From JADJOY01 sp016713535 [NCBI: Deltaproteobacteria bacterium] (lineage in GTDB: Bacteria; JADJOY01): a stretch of DNA of 64,000 nucleotides. The position numbers and the translations under genes were made by a program. A model generated the notes under the pieces. The model was given only the letters and a program-made list of their open reading frames with translations. It made no database searches and was not told the origin of the DNA. The first letter of the stretch is position 1. The number at the start of each line of letters is the position of its first letter. This document shows positions 1 through 9,772 of this stretch, one piece after another. The stretch spans positions 1 through 64,000 of the forward strand of contig JADJOY010000028.1 in the NCBI GenBank assembly GCA_016713535.1. Direction: 5' to 3'.

Positions 1-64
1 ACTTTGTGGTCGTTTTCTCTGGCGCCTGCCAGAGACATCCCCGCCCGGCGCTCGCCAGCCCCGG

Positions 65-643
65 TCACGGGCAGGGCCGCGGGACCACTTCCTCGAGCGG
101 ACCCTCGAGGCGCAGCGCCCAGTAGTCGGGGAGCGGCACGGCGAGCGGGCCGATCTTGAAGATCTCCCAGCCGAGCAAGAGCTCCATGCTCCCCTCGTTC
201 ACCGCCACCAGCGGACAGAAGCCGGCGTTCGCCGGCCAGTCCAGCGGCTTGTTCCCGGCCACCCGGTAGTCGAGGTAGTGAGCGCCCTTCCAGCCGCGCG
301 GGAACGCGATGCCGGCAGCCGAGCACACGTGGTAGTGGCCGAAGGTGATCGGCTTGCCGTCGCGGCCGCGCATCGGCACCCGTTCGCCGTCGATCCCGCG
401 CTGCTCCATGCGCACGTTCCAGCCTCGCACCACGGGGCTACCCGGGTCGCGGTGGAAGGTCTTGCGAAACGTCTTCCACAGGATCTTGTTCACGATCGGT
501 GGCAGGCTCAGGTCGACCCCCTGATACTGGCGGCCGGCGATCGCATCGAGATCGAGTGGGTGGGCGCGCGCGACGATGCGGTGCAGCTGCGCGTTGTCCA
601 GCTTCAGCAGGTCGGCGAGCGTCAGCAAGTCGGGCGACGACAT
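65..643 (-). CDS. Conserved hypothetical protein, 192 aa
   Basis: I do not recognise a named family. The protein has no signal peptide or membrane segment that I can see, so it is probably cytoplasmic. Its N-terminus is leucine-rich (LTLADLLKLDNAQLHRIV). The middle has HYHVCSAAG near residue 103 and AHYLDYRVAGN near residue 121, and the tail is LPDYWALRLEGPLEEVVP. The ATG at 643 is preceded by a clear gaggagg ribosome binding site. It is the last gene of a minus-strand run (SDR, M28 peptidase, GntR regulator, this gene) and starts 49 bases after the GntR stop, so it is probably cotranscribed. It could be a small enzyme subunit; nothing in the sequence fixes a function. Confidence 0.7.
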   Translation of the reverse strand: MSSPDLLTLADLLKLDNAQLHRIVARAHPLDLDAIAGRQYQGVDLSLPPIVNKILWKTFRKTFHRDPGSPVVRGWNVRMEQRGIDGERVPMRGRDGKPITFGHYHVCSAAGIAFPRGWKGAHYLDYRVAGNKPLDWPANAGFCPLVAVNEGSMELLLGWEIFKIGPLAVPLPDYWALRLEGPLEEVVPRPCP

Positions 644-692
644 GGGGCCTCCTCGGGGTTCGGATCGAGTGGATCGGTGTTCGAGGGATCTT

Positions 693-1466
693 TCACCGGC
701 TGGCGAGCCGCTCGGCGAAGCGCGCGACCGTGGCTCGGTCCACGCCCCCGAGGGCCGCCTCGATCTCGGCGCGAACGCGCGCGTCGGCGCGACGCGAGCG
801 GAGCGCCGCGAGCACGGCTCGGGTGGCGCGGACGTTGCGGTGCGGCTCGGCGTACATGGCCTCGGCGAGCGCCGGCACCTCCTCGAGAAGCTCGCTCGCC
901 GCGTTGAGCACCAGCGCGATCACGGTGTTTCCGGTGTGGTCCACCAGACCGCGGGCCACCGCGAGGTCGGCGGCGCGGAACGCCGCCGCGCCGGCGCGGG
1001 CCGCCTCGGCCAGGCTCGCCACCGCGTCGTCCAGCGCGGGGCGGCCGGTGAAGGAGCGCCGATGCTTCACCAGCAGGTGCGCAGCGAGCACCCGCCGGAC
1101 CTCGAGGAACTCACCGAGCAGCGCGGCAGCGCGCGCGGGCTGGTCGACGAGCGCCTCGATCCACGCTGGCACCAGCGACAGGTCCGCGCTGGTGTGGAGG
1201 TCGTTGACGCGGATCCCGCTGCCCTGGCGGGCGCTCACCAGACCGGAGCGCTCGAGGCTCGCCGCCGCGCGCTGCACGGTGCCGAGGTTCACCTCGAAGC
1301 GGGCGGCCAGCTCGCGCATCGTCGGTAGTAGCGAGCCCGCGGGATACTCGCCGCGCAGCACCGCGGCCGCCAGCGCGCGCTCCACGCGCTTCGCCGCCCC
1401 CTCGGCCCCGTCCTCCGCCCGCGCTGCCGCACTCGTCTGGCCCCGGCCAGGGTGCGCGCTCGTCAT
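693..1466 (-). CDS. GntR/FadR-family transcriptional regulator
   Basis: A 257-residue regulator. Residues about 28-90 form the GntR winged helix: EYPAGSLLPTMRELAARF is the first helix-turn-helix part and RSGLVSARQGSGIRV the wing. Residues about 100-257 are an all-helical domain of the size and pattern of FCD/FadR effector domains, which usually bind small organic acids or acyl-CoA esters; the ligand cannot be told here. The start ATG (1464-1466) overlaps the TGA of the upstream M28 peptidase (1463-1465) as ATGA, so the two are translationally coupled. It probably controls its own operon and perhaps the divergent desaturase/glycosidase operon at 3893, which is an inference from position only. 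Confidence 0.85.
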   Translation of the reverse strand: MTSAHPGRGQTSAAARAEDGAEGAAKRVERALAAAVLRGEYPAGSLLPTMRELAARFEVNLGTVQRAAASLERSGLVSARQGSGIRVNDLHTSADLSLVPAWIEALVDQPARAAALLGEFLEVRRVLAAHLLVKHRRSFTGRPALDDAVASLAEAARAGAAAFRAADLAVARGLVDHTGNTVIALVLNAASELLEEVPALAEAMYAEPHRNVRATRAVLAALRSRRADARVRAEIEAALGGVDRATVARFAERLASR

Positions 1467-2777
1467 CGCAGCGCTGCCGTCGCACCCGCCGGGAAAGGCG
1501 GCGGGATCGGGCCGGGGTTCGTGACGCCGAGCGTGAACAGCTGGGCGATCGCCGCGAGGCCGAGATCCTCGACCTCGGCAGGATCGAAGCTCCCGCTCAC
1601 CTCGATCGCGGCGAGCCGCCGATCGAGGCCCACGAGGCTCTCACGTTGCGACCGGCCGAGGTCGGGCAGCGCTCCCAGCACCCCGCCGATCGGGGCCCGG
1701 AACGCCGCGAGGTCGCGAGCCTCGACCGCCGGCTCGTCCACGAACGGGTAGCGCTGGTCGTCGTTGGCCACCGAGTCGACGAGCTGCGCCAGCACCCGCA
1801 CCGACTCGAGCAGCACGTCGTACTGGATCGTCGCGGCCTCGTCGGTGACCTGGTGGTAGAAGCTGAAGCCCGGGTTCACGAACCACACCGCCGGGAGGCC
1901 CTCGTTCAGGAACGGGTCGTGGTCGCTGGCGAACGGCGGGTGCGGGATCAGGTCGCGGTGGGCGATCAGCAGGTCGCCGCGGCTCAGCGCCGGCCGGCTG
2001 GCCGCGATCCTCTCCCGCAGCTCGGGGCTGTGCTCGAGCCCGAAGAGCGCCGTGAACGCGTAGCCCGGCACGAGCCCGCGACCGATCGGGTCGAGCGAGA
2101 TGCCGAGCACGATCCCATCCCGCGGCACGGTGGGGTTCTTCGCCCAGGCACGCGCGCCGCGCAGCCCCGACTCCTCCTCGTCCGTGATCAGCCACACGAC
2201 CGTGCGGCGAGGCGCGTAACCGGCGGCACCGAAGGCCCGCGCCAGCTCCAGGATGGCCGCCACGCCCGCGACGTCGTCGTAGGCGCCGTTGAAGACGTGG
2301 CGGCGGCTGTCGCGCCCGAGGTGATCGTAGTGAGCCATGACCACCACGGACTCGTCGCGATGGGCGGGATCGGCGCCGGGCAGCAGACCGACGACGTCGT
2401 GCCCCGTGGGATACGGGAACAGGTACCGCGGGTGCGGCTCGCTCGGGTACAGGTAGAGGTAGCTGGTACCGTCCACACCGCCCCGCGCCACGCCCGCCCG
2501 CGAAAGCGCGTCCACGACGTGGTCGCGGGCACGCCGGTGGCCCGCGCTCCCGGGCAGTCGGCCTCGGTGTCCTCGCTGGCGAGCAACTCGACGTGAGCAC
2601 GCAGGCCTCCGCCGAGATCGACGCCAGCGCCGCGCCCAGGGCGCCCGCCGAGGCGTCCGCGGCGCCGCGGCCGGAGCAGGCGAGCGGCGCGAACACCGCC
2701 GCGAGCACGACCAGCACCGCGACTGCCACGAGCGGTCTCGACCCGAGCCATGTCAACCACATGATTGTAGGATTCAT
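1463..2777 (-). CDS. M28-family zinc peptidase, secreted (two frameshifts near the N-terminus)
   Basis: A metallo-aminopeptidase/carboxypeptidase-like enzyme of about 437 residues. The five expected metal and catalytic positions of M28 are visible in order: AHYDH, NGAYDDVAG (bridging Asp), TDEEESGLRG (catalytic Glu), SLDPIG and YHQVTDEA. The start chosen (ATG at 2777) gives a hydrophobic signal segment (VAVAVLVVLAAVFAPLACSG) with a lipobox-like cysteine, so it is likely a periplasmic or outer-membrane lipoprotein. The conserved stretch AHVELLASEDTE-GRLPGSAGHRRARDHV lies in three frames: one base is missing near 2606 and another near 2562, both at short C/G runs. These look like sequence errors. 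It sits 40 bases downstream of the SDR gene. Confidence 0.85.
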
Positions 2778-2817
2778 TTGTATCGCACCTTCCGTCAACC
2801 GGAGGGTGCGGCCGCCC

Positions 2818-3603
2818 TCAGCGGCGGCTGGCGCCGCGCGCCGGGCGGTCGACCAGGCCGAGGATCGCGCGGCGGACCGGCTCCCCCACGACCCGGCCGA
2901 GCGCGATCGGCCAGCGGATCCTGCGCGGGAACATGTGATGAGCGCGCCCGCGCTCGATCGCCCACAACATCTCCCGGACCGCCCGCTCCTTCTCGATGAT
3001 GAGCGACTTCACCGGGACCTCGTCGGTGTCGAGCCCCTCGGTGTAGGTGAACCCCGGGTAGAGCGCGACGAAGCGGATCGGCGTGTGGGCCAGCTCGATC
3101 CGGCAGCTATCGAGCAGCACCCGGCCCGCGGCCTTGGCGGCGCTGTAGGGACCCGACTTCGGCAGCCCGAACGTTCCCGCCGGCGAGCCGGTGTAGGCGA
3201 TGGTGCCACCGCGCTCTCGCATGTGGTCGATGAGCGGGCACAGGAAGTTGACCAGCGTGTCGAAGTTGGTCCGCATGGTCGCGAGGACCTCCTCCGCGCT
3301 GATCGTCCCCATGCGCTGCGCCGACGAGCCGCCCGCGTTGATGATCGCGACGTCGAGCGTCCCGAAGCGCGTGACCGCCTCCTGCACGACCCCACGGCTC
3401 GCCTCGGTGTCGGTCGCATCCGCGGCCCCGACCAGACAACGGCTGCCGTTGGCGAGGACCTCGCGCTCGAGTTCGCGAAGCAGCGGCTCTCGGCGCGCCG
3501 TCACCACCAGGGCGTTGTCGCGCTTCGAGAGCTCGACCGCCAGCGCTCGGCCCAGGCCCGACGAAGCGCCGGTGATCAGGATGGTCTTTCTGGTCAGCTC
3601 CAC
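2818..3603 (-). CDS. Short-chain dehydrogenase/reductase (SDR)
   Basis: A 261-residue classical SDR with the NAD(P)-binding TGASSGLG motif near residue 11, the INAGG segment near residue 90 and the catalytic YSAAK near residue 152. It would reduce a ketone or oxidise an alcohol using a nicotinamide cofactor; the substrate is unknown. I chose the GTG at 3603 because it follows a ggagg ribosome binding site by eight bases and starts the protein at VELTRKTILITGASSG; a longer in-frame extension exists but is arginine-rich and lacks similarity. First gene of the minus-strand run leading to the M28 peptidase, and divergent from the desaturase gene at 3893. Confidence 0.88.
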   Translation of the reverse strand: MELTRKTILITGASSGLGRALAVELSKRDNALVVTARREPLLRELEREVLANGSRCLVGAADATDTEASRGVVQEAVTRFGTLDVAIINAGGSSAQRMGTISAEEVLATMRTNFDTLVNFLCPLIDHMRERGGTIAYTGSPAGTFGLPKSGPYSAAKAAGRVLLDSCRIELAHTPIRFVALYPGFTYTEGLDTDEVPVKSLIIEKERAVREMLWAIERGRAHHMFPRRIRWPIALGRVVGEPVRRAILGLVDRPARGASRR

Positions 3604-3892
3604 GAGGTGTTCCTCCGATCGTCTCCGGGTTCGGGTGGTGCGGGGCGTGCGCGGCCTGCGAGCACCACGCGCGGCGCGCGCCTTCGGTGGCGAGGGTGGC
3701 CAATCGACCGCGCCCCCCGCGCCCTGCTCGCCCGGCGCTCCTGGGGATCGAGGCGCCGCAGCCGCTGGCCTCGGCGAGCACGAGCGCCGCGAGCGTCGCT
3801 CCGCGTCACCTCTCGGCGTTGATCGACACGGACCTGGCGATGATAGTCTCGCCGGGTCGTCCGCCAAAGCGACGCTGCCCCGTTCGCGTGCC

Positions 3893-4735
3893 ATGGAACG
3901 CCTCACTCCCGACGCGTGGTTCCTCGCCTCGCCAGCACGCGTCCTGGGCTGCGTGGCGTGGCTCCTGGGCTGGCTCGCGCTCGAAGCGCGCTGGTATCGG
4001 CGCACCCGTACCCCGTGGAGCGGTCGCCACGTGGCGCTCAGCCTCCAGACCACGGCGATCGTCGGCACCGCGCAGGTGGCGCTCAGCCTCGCGCTGGCGC
4101 CGCTCCTGTGGTTGGCGTGGCCGCGCCGGCTGTGGACGCTGTCGATGGATTCGTGGTGGCACTGGGCACTGGCGTGGACCGTGGTGGACTTCGCCTACTA
4201 CTGGATCCACCGGGCCCTCCACGCGACGCGCCTCGGCTGGGCGCTGCACGCCCCCCACCACTCGAGCCTGCAAGTCACCATGCTCGACAGCTTGCGGATG
4301 TCGTGGGGCGAGCAGCCGGTGGGCGTGCTCGTGTACGGAATCCCGCTGGTGCTGCTCGGCGTGCCGCCCTACGTCGCGGCGCTCTTCTACGGGTTCGTGT
4401 CGCTCTACCAGTTCATCGTCCACACCGAGATGGGTTGGTCCCTCGGCGCGCTCGACGGGATCGTCTACACGCCCGCGGCCCACCGCAGCCACCACTCGTG
4501 CGAGCGCACTGAAGCGGACGCCAACTACGGAGGGTTCTTCGTGGTGTTCGACCGCCTGTTCGGGACGTTCACGCCGACCCGTCCCAACGACCGGCCCGCC
4601 GTTTACGGACTGCCCGATCGACGCGCCAGCGACCTCGCGGACGTCGCCTTCGGAGAGCTGCGTCGGGTCGCCGCCGCGCTGCGCTCCACCCCTGGCCTGG
4701 TCGCGAAGCTGCGCTTCGCGCTGACCCGCCCATGA
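3893..4735 (+). CDS. Fatty acid hydroxylase / sterol desaturase superfamily membrane protein
   Basis: A 280-residue integral membrane di-iron oxygenase. The histidine clusters of the family are present: HRALH (106-110), HAPHH (119-123), a single His in VHTEMGW (177) and HRSHH (197-201), followed by the usual NYGGFFVVFDRLFGTF (211-226). Hydrophobic segments lie around residues 14-32, 50-75, 92-104, 142-155 and 160-176. Such enzymes hydroxylate or desaturate lipids or sterols at the membrane. Its stop overlaps the start of the next gene (ATGA at 4732-4735), which puts a lipid-modifying enzyme at the head of a glycosidase operon. A second family member lies at 52651. Confidence 0.88.
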   Translation: MERLTPDAWFLASPARVLGCVAWLLGWLALEARWYRRTRTPWSGRHVALSLQTTAIVGTAQVALSLALAPLLWLAWPRRLWTLSMDSWWHWALAWTVVDFAYYWIHRALHATRLGWALHAPHHSSLQVTMLDSLRMSWGEQPVGVLVYGIPLVLLGVPPYVAALFYGFVSLYQFIVHTEMGWSLGALDGIVYTPAAHRSHHSCERTEADANYGGFFVVFDRLFGTFTPTRPNDRPAVYGLPDRRASDLADVAFGELRRVAAALRSTPGLVAKLRFALTRP

Positions 4736-5869
4736 GCGCGCCACGATCGCTGCTGGCCGCGGCGCTCGTGCTCGCGCTGGCGCTGGCCGGGTGCGGCTCG
4801 GGCTCCGCGTCGGCTCCCTCTCCGCCCGTCGAGCGAGATGCCGACGGGCGCTGGACCGCGGCCAGCGCCACCGCCTGGTACGACGCTCAGCCGTGGCTCG
4901 TGGGCGCGAACTTCATCCCATCCACGGCGATCAACCAGCTCGAGATGTGGCAGGCCGACACGTTCGATCCCGACACCATCGACCGCGAGCTCGGCTGGGC
5001 GAGCGGAGTCGGCATGAACGTGATGCGGGTGTTCCTGCACGACCTGCTGTGGGAGCCCGACCCGCGCGGGTTGGTGGAGCGCGTCGATCGCTACCTCGCG
5101 ATCGCCGACCGCCACGGCATCCGCACCATGCTGGTCCTCTTCGACAACGTGTGGGACGCCGAGGCCCACCTCGGCCCCCAACCCGAGCCGGTGCCCGGCG
5201 TCCACAACTCGGGCTGGGTGCAGAGCCCCGCCAAGCAGGAGACGCTCGCGTTCGCCAACGATCCCGCGCTGCGCGCCCGCCTCGAACGCTACGTGAAGGG
5301 TGTGCTAGGTGCGTTCCGCGACGATCGCCGGGTGCTGATGTGGGACCTGCTCAACGAGCCTGGCAACTCGAACATCCACACCGGCTGCCTGCCGCTCCTC
5401 GAGGCGACGTTCGGGTGGGCTCGCGAGGTCGCCCCCAGCCAGCCGCTCACCGCGGGGTCGTGGTTCCTGCAGACGTGGGCGCAGGTCTCCAAGACCTCGC
5501 TCGACCTCTCGGACGTGGCCACCTTCCACAACTACGACGTCGAGTCGAAGACCGAAGCGGTCGTCGACCCGCATCGGCGGCTACACCGACCGGCCTCTGA
5601 TCTGCACCGAGTACATGGCGCGTACCGTCGGCAGCACCTTCCAGACCCACCTGCCGCTCTTCCGCGACCGGCAGGTCGGCGCCATCCACTGGGGCCTGGT
5701 CTCGGGCAAGACGCAGACGATCTGGCCGTGGGGCTCGCTGCCGAACCCGGACGCGGAGGAGCCGCCGCTGTGGTTCCACGACGTGTTCCGCGCCGACGGG
5801 GCGCCGTATGACGCCGGCGAGACGGACTTCATCCGCGCCATCACCACCGAGACCAACGGGACGCGATGA
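4732..5869 (+). CDS. GH5-like cellulase-family glycoside hydrolase lipoprotein (frameshifted)
   Basis: An exported glycosidase of about 378 residues. A lipoprotein signal (LVLALALAGCGS) opens it. The TIM-barrel family motifs follow: GANFIPSTAINQLEMWQ, a MNVMRVFLHD strand, MWDLLNEPGN with the acid/base Glu, and CTEYMAR with the likely nucleophile Glu. Proteins of this type are often annotated as 1,4-beta-xylanase or cellulase-family; the actual substrate is unproven. The frame changes near 5570, between VESKTEAVVD and IGGYTDRPLICTEYMA, by a single-base indel. The start overlaps the desaturase stop and the end overlaps the next gene (ATGA at 5866). Confidence 0.82.
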
Positions 5870-6194
5870 CCCGTTGCTCGCGTTCGGCTCTCGCCGGGCT
5901 GACCCTCGTCCTGGCCGCGCGCCGACGGCTCGATCCCAGACGAGCAGTCCGAGCGGCTGCTCGCGCTCGGCGACTGGCTCGCCCGCCACGGCGACGCGAT
6001 CCACGGCACACGCCCGTGGAGCCGCGCCGCGGCCACCACCACCGACGGGCTCGCCGCGCGCTTCACGTGAGCTCCGGCGAGCCGCACCCTCCACGTGACG
6101 TTCCTCACCGACCTCGCCGCGGGCGCGGAGATCCGCTTGCCGCTCGAAGCCGGCGAAGAGCCCACGCGCGCGCGCGCTTCCGGGAGACCCATGA
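5866..6194 (+). pseudogene. GH29 alpha-L-fucosidase remnant with the catalytic middle missing
   Basis: The ATG at 5866 (ATGA overlap with the previous stop) starts a signal-peptide-like sequence, MTRCSRSALAGLTLVLAA. At about 5920 it jumps directly into the C-terminal third of a GH29 fucosidase in another frame: RADGSIPDEQSERLLALG, then HGDAIHGTRPWSR and TTTDGLAARFT. Past another frame break comes TLHVTFLTDLAAGAEI. About 300 residues that would carry the GH29 nucleophile and barrel are absent, so no active enzyme can be made from this sequence. In the last frame a TGA at 6192-6194 overlaps the ATG of the GH43 gene, the same overlap style as its neighbours, so an intact operon gene probably stood here. 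The loss may be biological or an assembly collapse. Confidence 0.75.
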
Positions 6195-7207
6195 GCCAAC
6201 CCTTGCCCAGCTCGACCCCTTGCGCGGGCACGCGCGCCTTGCTGCTCGTTTTCTCGCTCACTGCGTGCTCGTTCCCGCTCGGCTGCGACGGCGACGGTTC
6301 GGAGCCGTACACGGCCCTCGACGATCGCACCCACAACCCCGTGATCGAGACCGTCGAGCTCGCCGACCCGCACGTGATCCGTCATCGCGGGCGCTACTAC
6401 CTCTACCCGACCGACGGCAACGGACCCGACGCCTACCTCGGCTACGACGTCTACACCTCCGACGATCTCGTCCACTGGACCCAGGGGCCGCGGGTCTTCA
6501 CCCACCCGGGGCCGAACGTGTGGGCTCCGGACGTCTTCGAGGATCCCGACTCGGGCCGCTTCTTCCTCTACTACTCGCTCGCCGACGGCCACATCGGCGT
6601 CGCGATCGCCGACCGGCCCGAAGGTCCGTTCGAGGATCAGGGCCTCCTCACCGACCAGGGGATCGACGCCTTCCTGTTCCGCGACGACGACGGTCGCCTC
6701 TACCTCTACTACAGCCAGTTCGTCCTTTCGGCCCTCCAGGGCTCGCTGTGGGTCCAGCCGATGAAGAGCCCCACCGAGACCGACGGCGCGCCGACTCGGA
6801 TCCTCGACGCGCAAGGATGGGAGCGATTCCTCGGCTTCATCGGCATCATCGAGGCGCCCTGGATGCTGAAGCGCGACGACGTCTACTACCTGATGTATTC
6901 GGGCAACGCGACCACGGGGCTCGACTACGCCGTCGGCTACGCGACGTCCACGAGCCCGCTCGGCCCGTTCACGAGGTACGAGGGCAATCCCATCCTCCGT
7001 CGCGACGACGACGTCCTGAGCCCGGGCCACCACGCGGTGGTCGACACACCCGACGGCGGGCTCGCGATCGTGTACCACCAGAAGACCACCCGCGAGTTCA
7101 AGTGGCTTTCCTTCGGCGACCGCGTGGTGTGCGCCGACCGCATGGGCTTCGACGACGCCGGGAATCTGTGGACGGCGCCCACGCCGCTCCGGACCGCTCC
7201 GCCGTGA
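6191..7207 (+). CDS. GH43-family glycoside hydrolase, exported
   Basis: A 338-residue five-bladed beta-propeller glycosidase, the only unbroken glycosidase of this operon. After an N-terminal export signal with cysteines (TACSFPLGCDG) the three GH43 acidic residues can be placed: Asp in ELADPHVIRHRGRYYLYPT, Asp in GIDAFLFRDDDG and the acid Glu in GIIEAPWMLKRDDVYYLMYS. GHHAVVDTPDGGLAIVYHQK is the usual late blade. Family activities include beta-xylosidase, alpha-L-arabinofuranosidase and galactosidase; with a GH29 relative next door, a plant or algal hemicellulose-type glycan is plausible but inferred. The stop overlaps the GTG of the following remnant (GTGA at 7204). Confidence 0.88.
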   Translation: MSQPLPSSTPCAGTRALLLVFSLTACSFPLGCDGDGSEPYTALDDRTHNPVIETVELADPHVIRHRGRYYLYPTDGNGPDAYLGYDVYTSDDLVHWTQGPRVFTHPGPNVWAPDVFEDPDSGRFFLYYSLADGHIGVAIADRPEGPFEDQGLLTDQGIDAFLFRDDDGRLYLYYSQFVLSALQGSLWVQPMKSPTETDGAPTRILDAQGWERFLGFIGIIEAPWMLKRDDVYYLMYSGNATTGLDYAVGYATSTSPLGPFTRYEGNPILRRDDDVLSPGHHAVVDTPDGGLAIVYHQKTTREFKWLSFGDRVVCADRMGFDDAGNLWTAPTPLRTAPP

Positions 7208-7584
7208 AGCCACGTCGCTCGATCTCCGCCCTTGCGGGCGCTCGTTGCCGCCTCCGACGTCCGTCTCGGCCGCGTCACCTCGGACGGCACCGGGCCAGGT
7301 GCCGCGACCGTCCACGAGCCCCGCACGCCGTCGGCGACTCGGTCGGCGCGGACCTGCCCGGCCCCTTCGAGCGCCGTGACGACAGCCCGATTCTCGCGAC
7401 CTCGGCGAGTGGCGAGCTCATCGGTCCGCGCCACCACGGCGTCGTCGAAGACGTTCATCGCGACGTGCCGAGGCTCGTCCACACCAAGCCCCCCTCCGTG
7501 TCGAGCGGCGACCGGCGCGTGCGCTACGTGCCGGTCTCGTTCGACGACGCGGGCCGGCTCCGGCTCGACGGGCCGCCGCCGTGA
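7204..7584 (+). pseudogene. Second GH43-family gene, collapsed to its N-terminal signal and C-terminus
   Basis: Starts with GTG at 7204 overlapping the previous stop. VKPRRSISALAGA reads as a signal peptide, then the frame breaks. After a stretch with no clear homology the typical GH43 late-blade and tail sequence appears: DDSPILATSASGELIGPRHH, GVVED, and SGDRRVRYVPVSFDDAGRLR. Catalytic blades 1-3 with the acidic residues are missing, so the protein would be inactive. The size (about 127 codons against about 330 for the intact neighbour) implies roughly 600 bases lost. It shows the same N-terminus-joined-to-C-terminus pattern as the GH29 remnant upstream, so one shared cause, biological or technical, is likely. 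Confidence 0.7.
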
Positions 7585-7613
7585 CCTCCACCGAGCCGCC
7601 GGGGATCTGCGCC

Positions 7614-9528
7614 ATGGATCGAAGCCGATGCGTCATCTCCGTTCTCTGCGTGATCACGGCGGTGACGGGCGCCTGTGGCGGTGAGCGTGGACCGGTCCCG
7701 ACGCCCGCCGGCGTACCGGCCGAAGCGGTCACGTGCACCACGCTGAGCGACGACTGCTACCTGCCCTTCCCGACCAATCTCTTCACCGAGGCCGCGCCGA
7801 GCCCGACCGGTCTCGAGCTCGCGATCCGCGCCGAGAACTTCCCGACGCCGATCACGGCCGACGTGCTTCGCACCTACCCGCCGGAGCTGCTCGACGCGAA
7901 CGACGGCTTCAGCGTCGCAGCTCCGGTCGTGCTGCCGCTGCCCGAGCTGCCCGATCCCGCGAGCCTGCCCGCCGACCCAGCCGCGTCGGTCGAGCCCGGC
8001 GCGAGCATCCGGGTCTGGGACGTGGACGCGAACCAGCCGGTGGCGTTTGCGCTGTCTCGACGAGCGCGGCCGCGATGAAACCCCGCCGCGCGCGCTGGTG
8101 TCGCTCTTCCCCGCCGCGCCGTTCGCGAACGGACACACCCACATCGCGCTCGTCACCGACCGCGTACGAACCTCGTCCGGCTCGCCGATGCCGAGCTCCG
8201 ACGGCTTCGCGCGCATCGTCGCGGCCGCGAGCGGCGGAGACGCCGACGCCGCGCGCGTGCGCGACGCCTACCGCCCGGTGCTGGCGTCGATCCGGGACGC
8301 GATGGGCGAGGATCCCACACACGCCGTGATCGCCACGGCCTTCACCGCCCGCTCCAACGAGCCCGTCACACGGAAGATGCGCGCGCTGGCGAGCGCGATC
8401 CTGGCACGGGCGAAGGCGAATCCGCCGCGCCTGGAGGTGGACCAGGTGGTGCCGCCGCTGCCCGCGCTCGAGACCAAGGGCGTCGCCGCCGGCGTGATCG
8501 GACAGATGACCACGGCCGACTACCGCGGTCCCGATCGACGCATCGTGTGGGACGAGCGCGGCCGCCCCGTGGAGCAGCGCGAGCACGCGCTCGAGTTCGT
8601 CCTCAAGCTGCCCAAGGCCGGTGCTGGGCGCGCGCCCGTGGTGATCTTCGGGCACGGCCTCGGCGCCTTCAAGGAGACGCTTTTCCAGGTTTCGTCCGAG
8701 CTCGGCGAGCGGGGGTACGCGACGATCGGCATCGACATCGGCGGGCACGGCTCGCGGATGGGAGAGGACGGACCGATCTACGACTACTTCACGTTCGACG
8801 AGCTGCTCGCGACGCGCGATTTGTTCCTCCAATCGATCGCCGACGAGGTGCAGCTCGCGCGTCTGGTCGAGGGCGCGCTCGCCACACTCGACGTCGTGCC
8901 CGAGGGCGGCGACGGCGTCCCCGATCTCGCGCCCGAGGTGGTCGGCTACGTCGGCCAGTCGATGGGGACCGTCCTCGGCGGCACGTACCTGGCGGTGGAG
9001 CCCTCGATCGACGCCGCCGTGCTCAACGTCCCAGGTGGCGGGTTCGTGCCGCTGCTCCAGCTCAGCCCGTCGCTCTCCGGGATCATCGAGGGCTTCCTGC
9101 CGGCGGGCACCACGGCCTCCGAGCGGCTGGTGCTCTTCTCGCTCGGGCAGATGCTGGTCGACGACATCGACCCGGCGAACTTCGCGGCCCACGTCACCGT
9201 CGATCCGTTCCCCGGCCATCGCCCCAAGGACGTGCTGATGCAGCAAGCGGTGGACGACGAGATCGTGCCCGGTACCGCGACCGAGCTCCTCGCGCACGCA
9301 TTGCAGGTGCCGCAGGTCCAGCCGAGCCTGGCTCCGGTGTTCGGGCTCGCCACGGCGAGCGCTCCAGCCACCGGCAGCGCGCTCTACCAGTTCCGCACCG
9401 GCGCTCCCCAAGGCCTGAACCACGCGCTCCTGCTCACCCGGCCCGGCGCCCTCGATCAGGCCGCCGAGTTCATCGACTCGCGGGTGCGCGAGGGCGCCGC
9501 GCGGGTCGCCCGCCACGAGCCCGGATGA
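7614..9528 (+). CDS. Secreted alpha/beta hydrolase, about 637 aa (one frameshift)
   Basis: An exported lipoprotein hydrolase. The N-terminus (CVISVLCVITAVTGACGG) is a lipoprotein signal. The first domain (about residues 30-330) has no motif I recognise but contains CYLPFPTNLFTE, found in large secreted hydrolases. The catalytic domain begins near residue 335 with VVIFGHGLGAFKE (oxyanion region) and has the nucleophile elbow GYVGQSMGTVLGG; a C-terminal HALLLTRP or NH may supply the histidine. One indel near 8055 splits VWDVDANQPVAFAL from DERGRDETPPRALVSLF. It follows the glycosidase run by 29 bases and probably belongs to that operon, where an extracellular esterase would fit with acylated polysaccharides. 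Confidence 0.8.
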
Positions 9529-9577
9529 TTCTCGACGGTCTGGATCGCGCGCATCGATTCCGCGGGGGATCCGGGTG

Positions 9578-9659
9578 GCGACGGGGGCTGGAGCCCCCGT
9601 CGCTACGACCACGGATCCTCGTCGGAGCTTCGTAGGGCGGGGGCCTCAGCGCCCCCGCC
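9578..9659. repeat. Intergenic double hairpin (dispersed palindromic repeat, copy 1)
   Basis: Two GC-rich inverted repeats lie between convergent genes. The first has perfect 12-base arms, GCGACGGGGGCT (9578-9589) and its complement (9592-9603), with a two-base loop. The second has 9-base arms GGCGGGGGC (9636-9644) and complement (9651-9659). GTCGCTACGA follows the first. The same GCGACGGGG/TCGTAGC words recur at 41781-41844 and in part at 32678, so this is a dispersed element. Its place between two converging operons also fits transcription termination. Confidence 0.7.
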
Positions 9660-9772
9660 AGCAGCGAGTCCGATCGAGACCCAGCGGCGAATCTTCGTGA
9701 ACACGTCGTGCCAGCAGACGGCCGCAGCACCCGCCGACGCTCGCCTCTCGCGCCGGTGTCGGACGCTCGGCC

